This document shows, piece by piece, positions 56,780 through 64,000 of a stretch of 64,000 nucleotides of DNA. The notes beneath the pieces were generated by a model, which saw only the letters and a list, made by a program, of their open reading frames with translations, did not search any database and was not told the origin of the DNA. The stretch comes from Favolaschia claudopus. Taxonomy: Eukaryota > Basidiomycota > Agaricomycetes > Agaricales > Mycenaceae. The stretch covers positions 248,001 through 312,000 of the forward strand of contig JAWWNJ010000102.1 in the NCBI GenBank assembly GCA_037176885.1, read 5' to 3'. Position 1 is the stretch's first letter. Each line of letters begins with the position of its first letter. The translations under genes and the position numbers were made by a program.

Positions 56780-57110
56780 AAAGCGTATCTCAGCCTGAAT
56801 TTTTTAAGCCAGGGAGAAATCTCTCTAAAAAACATGACCTATGTGTACTTGAGTGAAGATAATGACTTCCTACTCTCGAGGAATCGGGTTTGTAACCGTC
56901 ACTTTCCTATTTGGTAAGTGCAACTTGCCAAGGTTCCTCCGGGCCAGAGAAAGCATATCTCATCCTGGTTTTTTTCTTTCAGGAGTAAAACTATATTGAG
57001 AACATGATGTAGAGGTATCTGAGTGAGTATGACCGCCTACCCGTCTCCGAGAATCCGGTTCGTACCACCTCTTCCCTTTTCGGGAAGTTCAACTTGCCAA
57101 AGTTCGTACG
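56780..57110 (+). repeat. Two tandem ~170-base units with intron-like signals
   Basis: Unit 1 (about 56780-56933) and unit 2 (about 56950-57104) share AGCRTATCTCANCCTG, AAACATGA, CTTGAGTGA / CTGAGTGAG, GAGAATCCGGTT-type and GTGCAACTTGCCAAGG blocks in order. Unit 1 contains GGTAAGTG; unit 2 begins with a TTTTTTTCTTTCAGG tract. A third unit starts near 57106 and fades. Confidence 0.55.
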
Positions 57111-57228
57111 GCACATAGAAGCAATATCTTGCGCAAAATTGCCGAGTTCAGTTACAAGTTCAATATCAACTACATGCTTGAAGAGCCACAAGATAGTACA
57201 CTTGATGCAAAAGTACAAACAGACGGAA

Positions 57229-60103
57229 TTATGAAGCTTCCTTCTTTGATTTGGAACGCGTGCCATAGTCGGAAGTCACAGGGTTTGGTTTGGAGGCCTG
57301 GAGTCAAGCTCAGGAAGCGTATTATCAAGCTAAAGACTACTCACCGCTCTCGCTAGCTTCGCCGCAGGTCTGGATTCCTTCTTTCTCAGCTTCTTCGGTT
57401 TGACCTGGACATAGCTCAGTATCGGTAAACGGATACGGAAAATTACCTCTTCAAAGTCAGCCGGAGAAAGCTTGAATCCATTGGGCGGTGAAGATGTCGC
57501 CTTTTCTGATTTTGATTTTGGCACAACAGGCTTTGGCTTCTGGAAAGACCCGAGCGGTGGTCAGCAACAATCCTGCAGAAGTTTGATTGAACACGTATCG
57601 GTCTCGGTCTACGTTCTTGCGGCAGGGAAAGGTATGTCTCGTCCGGGTTCAGAAGCTTGGATGCCTTGATATTTCGGTGGTGTAGAGCGTCAAGAACAGG
57701 GTCCTCGTCGTCGTCCGCTTGCGTAAGATCACCGTAGTCCTGATTTTGATCGCGGTCAAAGTTAGCATCTTCGAAATCACAGTCCATATCAAGCGCTATA
57801 AGTAATGTAGCAGTATGCGGTGCAAGGATGAAGGAAATCAAATCGTCCAGTTCTATGAGCTCGCAGTCGGGATCACATTCGTCGAAAGCATCGGGATTGT
57901 CTTCGATGATAGAATCCAGAGTATGATAAAGGTTCGCGGCGAGGCTGTCTGCTTCTGAAGCCATGATGCGTTTCAAGGTGGATTGAAGGAGCAGGGACCC
58001 TTTTGGGCCATAGCTACGCGATGTGAGGGATTGTAAAATAAAAATGATGGACGCAAAGTGCTTACTTACAATCCACAGCGTGCTTGCAGGAGCGCATTAG
58101 TATAGTCTTTTTTGGACGAAGCTTTTGAAAAAGCGTATATGTTGCTATTGATACACTCCAGGAATGTCGTCCAGATCTCTGACTCCTCGAGCGTTTTCTT
58201 ATCGGTGATCATTGCCAAGATCTCGGGCGCGTGTTTCAGTATTCGGGAATGAATGAGATTCCAGTCAATCGTTACTGGCCAGTGGTGTTTTTCTGCGAGA
58301 GAAACGAGGTATTCGTGATTCAATTCCTTTTTGATGGTGCTGCAGATCTCAAGCTCAAGCCAGTTAACACCAGTTCCAGTCTCGCCGACTTCGTTGATCA
58401 AAGCTTGTTGGCGTTCAAAAAGCCCGAGGATTTGAGTGTTGGGTTCGTTCGGCAGCTGGCAGCAGATCATCGCAGGGAAGAGAGGGACAAGAAGGTGGCA
58501 GATCAGACCATTGAAGCGGCGTGGGTTCTTCTTCGTCAGAGTCTTCGAGGTGGGGCGGCATAACCGTTTTAACCTGCGAGAATGAGAGATGTTCGTGGAA
58601 ATGGTCAGACTCACTTTCTTGATCAGCGGTGGGCTCTCTGGCTCTTTCTTGGCCTTACGTTTGATACCATTCTCGTGTTTTGTCTGCAGATGCGGAGTCT
58701 TTCAGTACCGCAAAGAGATATCCTTGGAATACACACCGTGGTTTTAGGTTTCGGTGCAGCATGGGAAGCCTGGGGAAGTGTCATTAGCGCAAGCAGCTCA
58801 CGCCCAAGAAACTGGACAACCGAACGTACATCCTTACGAGTTTCAATGACCGGCTTTTTATCATTCTCCTTGTCATCGTCCTCAACCGCCTTTCTTCTTC
58901 GTTCGGAAGTAGCCTGCAGTATTTATTTCCGTTAGCACATGACTTTGGACGCTCTGTGAGTCTGGAAAGCGTACCGGTTTGCGTTTTTTTGGTGGCTCTG
59001 GTTCGGCATCTTCATTTCCTTTGATTTTCTTGTTACCAGAAGCTTTCTAGAGGATGTATGGCCGCTCAGGGAAAACATCCGCCACGAAAACGGTTGGAAA
59101 ACTCACAAGTTTGCTCTTCTTGAGCGCCGATTTCACCACCTCCTCCTCCTCCTCTGAATCGTCTATTACTTGTCTTGCCCGCTTCCGGGGCTGTTTCACC
59201 ACGACTTCGGCCTGTTTCTGTCGATATGATGGTTTGCGTCAAGCAGGTCAGCGGAATAGGTACACACCTTAATTTTCGTCTGAGGAATCGCGTATGTCAT
59301 TGTTTTAATGAGAGCGGGTTGATAAAAGCTGTGATAAAACATACCTGCTTGCTTCCCAACGGTGCCTCGTCCTCCTCTTCTGTCTCAGACTCAACCCGCT
59401 TACGCTTCGACTTCAAGGGCCGCTTCTCCTCTTAAACTGCCTCGTCATCCGCGTCGGAGTCCTCATCCAAACCCTCCCCCGCCTTTCTATCCTTTTCCTC
59501 CGCAAGCTTCTCAAGCTTGAAACGCGTGCGGCGGCGATTTTGTGAGTTTCTCAGATACTTGGTGATGATATCCCTGGCGGGCCAATACCCGGCAAACCTG
59601 CGAAAATAGCCGATTTTTGTTGCGATCTAAGAATATTGAGCATGAAATTTGCCAATAAAGAAACGACGAACAATCTCCAAAGTTCTATCCACGGCCCCAG
59701 GTTCTTGCTCGGAAATGGTTTTTTGAACATCAAGGTTCGAGTTGGTTACATCCTCAACCATTGACTTGAAAACAGCCTTGAACAAGGGCACCGGAGAAGG
59801 AGGGAAAGAAAGAAGGTAACAAACATAAAGCCTATTATAACGCTCGCTGTCGTCCTCCAGTCCCATAGCATTCTGCCGTTCCTGCGTCTCCTTTGGGCTT
59901 TGGAATAAGTTTTCGACGCTCAGGTGCCGCCTTCTTGACAAGCTGCGCATTCTCGGGATTGAGACGTGCTGGTGGGGGCTCGGATTCAGGGAAGCGGGGA
60001 GGCCTTGCATGAAGAACTTGCCAATTTCCCTATCTTTCCGTTTGTTCTCTTCCTGAAGCTGCTTGAGTGTCTCTGCCGCGGTGATCCTCTTCTTCACATT
60101 CAT
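57229..60103 (-). pseudogene. RTC4-like domain protein with basic/acidic linker
   Basis: Start ATG at 60103 (MNVKKRITAAETLKQL). The N-terminal part contains ERQNAMGLEDDSERYNRLY and, one exon on, RRFAGYWPARDIITKYL (about 59570), a pair I associate with agaricomycete RTC4-like proteins. A low-complexity Lys/Glu linker spans 59500-58980 over several short exons. The RTC4-type domain follows: QLPNEPNTQILGLFER and EICSTIKKELNHEYL, HHWPVTIDWNLIHSRIL, ALLQARCGL (58450-58070), then ADSLAANLYHTLDSIIED and DLISFILAPHTATLLI (57950-57800), and a C-terminal SDYGTRSKSKKEAS ending at 57229. An in-frame TAA at 59432-59434 and a frame slip near 58460 suggest decay, unless splicing removes them. RTC4 in yeast affects telomere capping; here function is unknown. 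Confidence 0.6.
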
Positions 60104-60347
60104 GGTCGGTGGACGTAGCGGAAGAGAAGAGTCACGGTCACATGGTCGCGGTGTCACGGTTATGTCATAGGTGATCGTGTTGATTGAGCTGAACGTTGAG
60201 AAATTCTGCCCAAGTTCTTGCATGTTGGGGTTGGGAATTCTCGAGATTACATAGGATATTAATTGAACTCCCTTGCAGGCTCGCAAATCATCTCTGAGTT
60301 TAACAGCCGATCATATAATTACAACGCATCAATAGCAAGAAAAATGT

Positions 60348-62607
60348 TTAATCTTTGTCGCCTCCCTCCTCCTCGACAAACAGTGGACGAATGAGACCAC
60401 CGGTTCTATCGACAATATACCACCGTGCCCTAGTCTCTATTCGCCCAACGACAGCAACCACACACTGCAGATCATCGACAATCGGCTCACCGATCTCTCG
60501 GCACTTGACAATTTCCAGGGCGGCATCCTTTCCTTCAGTGTTGGTGCAAGGTCTGACACCGCAAGCAGTCGTGTCCTATTGGCTAGTGAACCAAGAATGC
60601 GTGCTTTCGGTAGCTTGCACACCAGAATCCGTTCAAGTCGTCCGTAGGAAATTTGCTCCTTCCATTTGTGAGCCAAGCTCCGACGAACTTGGATTTCGTA
60701 CTGAGAAGTGTGAGCGTAATGTAAGAAAAACATGGTCAAGAGAATGACTCACGCGAATAAAAGACATATTTCGCTCCGCAATAGACCCATCCCCACAAGC
60801 TGAGGCACTGCGAATTGAGTAGCCATCAACAATGCGAAGTTTTCCAAAACTAGGGATAATTTGAGGAATGAAGGGAAGTATATCCTTGGGTCGTTCGCCG
60901 AGGATATTGGCAAAGTATGTGGCAATTCTCTTCCGGATGTCTTCATTTGGGAGGTATTCACGCTTGTAAGGGGGTACAAGTACGGCTTGAGGGTCTGATG
61001 ATGTTGAAAATTGAACATTCACATGAAACCGCGATAAAAAGAAAAGCCCACAGTCATCGTAAGTAAATCCTGCTCCGTCTCCGTGTGGTGGGCCAGAAAG
61101 CTCGTCTTAAACAGCATATCTGGCGTTGAGCTGCTCGAGGTAAGCTGTGTGGAGGACAATGTTGTTGAGATTCGCTCAGGGAAAGCGCTTTGAACGTAAG
61201 CCGGACTGTAGAATACCGCAATAGCGCTCCATGAAGAACCACGATGGGCCGCAGAATAAAATGTCGTCAGCAATATGGAGTAGACCATGGATGGTGAGGG
61301 TGCAGGTAGAGAGGCGCGGCTCCGAATATTGATAATAGTATCTGAGAATAATCAGTAAACAAATAAAATCAGTCACACAGAAAATATAAGTACTCTTCAT
61401 ATTTGTGAACCCAGCTTATAATATCTTGTCTTAACTCTTCACTCTGTGCGGTGGTGGAGGTAAAGCGAAGACAAGCCTTGATGATGTTGGAGAATTCGCA
61501 GAGATGTGTATGATATTTCGGATCTGGAAATCGACCTTTCAAGAGGATGGGTGCGAGGTAGACAAACCAGAAGGCCCACGCCTCGGCGGTGTAGTAGGAT
61601 GGGTTACTTCCGAGGACACGTACAAAGTCAGCCGGTAGGTGCTCCACTGCAGCGGCCATTTCGTTCCAGATTTCTTCCCAGACATCCTCCGAAATTTCGT
61701 AGTCTTCATTTCCTACATCTAGTCCCTTAAAAGTCCCTCTCCACAACTTTACCAAATTCTGAACGTCGTTCTCAAAAAAAATATGCATCGCGTCCCATGG
61801 TCGCGATCGCGGGTAGTGCATGGAACCGACACGGCGTAACGCGGTTGATGCCCTGAAATTTCGCAAATTTTTCCCTGGCGCTCGCTGCAGCCGTCGAATG
61901 CCCAAGTTCGTCGGATATTTTGTCAAATCGTTCCATCACGGCGTCAAGTTTCTTCTGAGACCGTAGCGGGAGGTCGTCAGGATCCCAGAAATCCCCGTTA
62001 GGCCATCTCAGAGGCACATAATAAAGCTTTTCGCCACCGCTAACATTCCGGATGCCTCGTATTTCGCATGAACGGCATGGACAGAGGCTGTTATGGCCTT
62101 TGATGTTGAGTGACCAATGATGTCGCCCAACTCGAAGAGATTGTAGCCGCGAAGCATGAAGAAATTGTGGGTGATAGCATTGTATGTTTTGACTCCATGC
62201 GCCATATAGATGCTTCAAGTGTTTTTGAACAGTTTGGAGGCTTGTCGCACTGAAAACAAAACTCAGCAATCCGCCCGTGACTGGCCCTCCGTGGGAAATT
62301 GCCATATCGGTGATGGCTGTGCGATACCGAATTCCCAAATCAAGTAATAATCTTTTGCTTTCTAGCTCAACGTTCCCAATGCCCCTAACCTTGGGAAAGG
62401 TGTATTCCTGCTCCGATTGAATCCTAGTTTCAGATTTTGAGTACATTCAAAATTTCTAGATTCCAAAGCCCCTTGTTGTCCAGGGACAAAAAGGTTCAGA
62501 AAGTCGTGCGACTCCAGATCAAAATGGGAGAAACCATCTGGGAGAGCCACGACCGTGCAGGAAACGATTTCGGCGGGTGGCAGACCACCCGTCGCCATCG
62601 TTGTCAT
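60348..62607 (-). pseudogene. CACTA (En/Spm) Tnp2-type transposase, frameshifted
   Basis: Reading on the minus strand: YNAITHNFFMLRGYNLFELG (about 62180-62110) and, one frame over, KGHNSLCPCRSCEIRG with the Cys pair, then SMHYPRSRPWDAMHIFFEND (about 61820) again in a shifted frame, SYYTAEAWAFWFVYLAPILL, and CTLTIHGLLHIADDILF (about 61290). The C-terminal domain includes FGKLRIVDGYSIRSASACG (about 60810), the ISYGRLERILVCKLP segment and, after another slip, LQCVVAVVGRIETRARWY, ending at TAA 60348. Order and motifs match Tnp2-type transposases of mushrooms. At least three frame slips make it inactive. CACTA terminal repeats were not located. Confidence 0.75.
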
Positions 62608-63393
62608 TGAAGCAAGAAGGAACGTGAGTTTGTTTGGTTTTGTTTGAAGTCACATGTGTCGTGTGCTTGTCTGGTCCGGTGAACTATCTCTCCGCTTTAC
62701 TGCTACAAGCTTAAGCACCCCGCCTTCGGCAGGGCCGGCTCGCTGCGCTCGCGTCCCTCCCTACGGCTGGTGCACAGCTTGTCGGGGCTCCGCCCCAAAC
62801 CCCGCATGTTTTTTTTTGCTGGATTCCGTGCCCGCGGCGCCGCACTGCCGCTCGCTGCACTCGCCGGCGCGCGGCGCCGGGGAACGCGTGTGAGAAGTCA
62901 CCTGCTTTTTCACGTGAATTATCACGGGACCTGCGGTCCCGTAGTGTCTTTTACTGAGACAAGCTTAGGTTTTGTGGGACACGGCCCAATAAGGAAATTC
63001 CTTATGGCATCGTGTCTCGGGACACGGCGTGGCCGTGTTTGGTCTTGCCGCTCTCGGCGGGGACCCCGCGCACTCGAGTCGGTTTGTTTCGACCATCGAT
63101 CGTGCGCGTTCGTCGCCGAAAGAGGTAACTAAGTTCAGATAGAGTGGGTCCATGTTTGTAGAACCGCTGAAATCATCGCTCTGCTGGCCGGAGCTCTGGA
63201 GCAGAGTGCTGTATTGTGTGTAGAGAAGAAGTTAAGAGGATAAAAACAATTAAAACAATCCCCCTCTGCTAATCTATGTCTGAGACTTCAAGACAATATT
63301 GAAGGTAGATCTCCTCCTTGAATTCCTTTTCAAAACCTCCCCCCAACAACACCTGTTGCTGTTTTCGTCGTCTCGCCGCACGTTGTGTCGAAT
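62608..63393. other. Intergenic region between diverging genes
   Basis: Contains the GC-rich hairpin cluster below and a second, GC-rich inverted stretch near 62925-63060 (GGGACCTGCGGTCCC; GGGACACGGC / GTGTCTCGGGACACGG). No gene recognised. Confidence 0.4.
62705..62890. repeat. GC-rich hairpin cluster
   Basis: Successive short palindromes: CCCGCCTTCGGCAGGG, GCTCGCTGCGCTCGCG, GGGGCTCCGCCCC, GCTCGCTGCACTCGC, GGCGCGCGGCGCC. This style of dispersed hairpins is seen in organelle genomes and in some mushroom repeats. It is unlike neighbouring sequence in composition. Confidence 0.5.
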
Positions 63394-64000
63394 ATGGGCG
63401 AAATAAACCCATTCGGTGTTTTCCCATCAACACCCTCTCATCCCAATTCTTTGATGACGCGTCCCGCGGACCTCAATCCAACCTCTCTCACCAACGCTTC
63501 TGGGGCTCAGCTAAACTACTGGATCGATGCTGTGAATAAAGATCTGCCGAAGAAGGTTCTTGTCAAAACAGGAACTGTGGATGTCCGTCGACAACGTCTT
63601 GCCGACTATTTCAATATTGATCTCTCGTCCCTTCCACCCACCCCTGCCATTGGTCCCGTTCCTCGCGACGCTGAGATAAACAACCGGCAGTGGGAACATT
63701 TGCGCTCTCTTGGGGCTGAATGGGCTGAAAAAGATAAATCTGGGTCAGAATTCCGACTTGTACCAGAAACACCTTCACTGTCGACCCGCACATCTCAGTG
63801 TATGTATTTTTCTCTTGGTTATTTCGTTCATTTCCGTCTTCTGAATGTTCAAAATAGCACTCTTACCCAGTATCAAATCTGCGATTGATCAAACACTTGC
63901 CGGAGTTACCCGCACCTCATCTCCGAGCTCGTCTCAACAAATTGACCCGTCAATGGATGACGAGACTGTGCAGGCTTTGATGAAATCGGCAGCAGACGGG
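63394..64000 (+). CDS. Unrecognised protein, N-terminal exons (runs off the window)
   Basis: ATG 63394 starts MGEINPFGVFPSTPSHPN. Residues 30-75 (NASGAQLNYWIDAVN..VDVRRQRLADYFNIDLSS) resemble a small SAP-like helix-loop-helix module. The exon ends at a GTATGT donor (63800) and resumes after AATAG (about 63859) with SLLPSIKSAIDQTL, continuing past 64000 through DPSMDDETVQALMKS. Both exons are open, with a typical 58-base intron, so this may be a working gene. The function is not recognisable from this part. Confidence 0.55.

Overview
The window looks like a transposon-dense, gene-poor stretch of a filamentous basidiomycete genome, most likely a mushroom-forming agaricomycete. Reasons: short (about 50-60 base) introns with GTATGT/GTAAGT donors, KDZ transposase with its cysteine cluster, Tnp2-type CACTA, chromovirus and copia elements, and RTC4-like and other protein families that I know from agarics. 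Almost every recognisable coding region belongs to a mobile element and almost all are broken. Only the coiled-coil protein at 24-25 kb, the RTC4-like gene at 57-60 kb and the gene running off the right edge look like possible host genes.

Layout. 1.6-6.8 kb: short inverted-repeat elements, two of them nested. 7-11.7 kb: an acidic protein fragment, a Tigger/pogo transposase with an A8 frameshift, and a zinc-finger fragment. 11.7-21.5 kb: a layered nest. A 5'-truncated Ty3 chromovirus (integrase, chromodomain, an extra third reading frame, 3' LTR) carries a hAT-type MITE in its integrase and a full-length Ty1/copia element in its third frame; the copia element carries another hAT-type MITE in its RNase H end. 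Each layer has exact target duplications. 22-28 kb: MITEs, one candidate host gene, and a multiply nested foldback element. 29.3-32.7 kb: an RNase H fragment of a tyrosine-recombinase retroelement, split by a recombinase fragment that is itself split by a 758-base element. 34.8-40.5 kb: a KDZ transposase on the minus strand interrupted by an ORF1-only LINE. 42.4-48.8 kb: a large repeated-family protein with P-element-like features, interrupted by a 2.4-kb element with ~250-base inverted repeats. 49.5-53.1 kb: Harbinger, hAT and Helitron remnants. 53-57 kb: repeat arrays. 57.2-62.6 kb: RTC4-like gene and a CACTA transposase, both minus strand. 63.4 kb to the end: first exons of an unrecognised gene.

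How it fits together: the insertions date each other. In several cases removing an insert plus one copy of its target duplication restores a continuous reading frame, which is strong internal evidence for element boundaries (12644-13171, 19726-20251, 14676-20546, 30356-31113, 29825-31461, 43733-46147; the LINE at 35591-37490 restores the frame but without a clear duplication). I could not run any search, so family names rest on motifs I recognise by eye.
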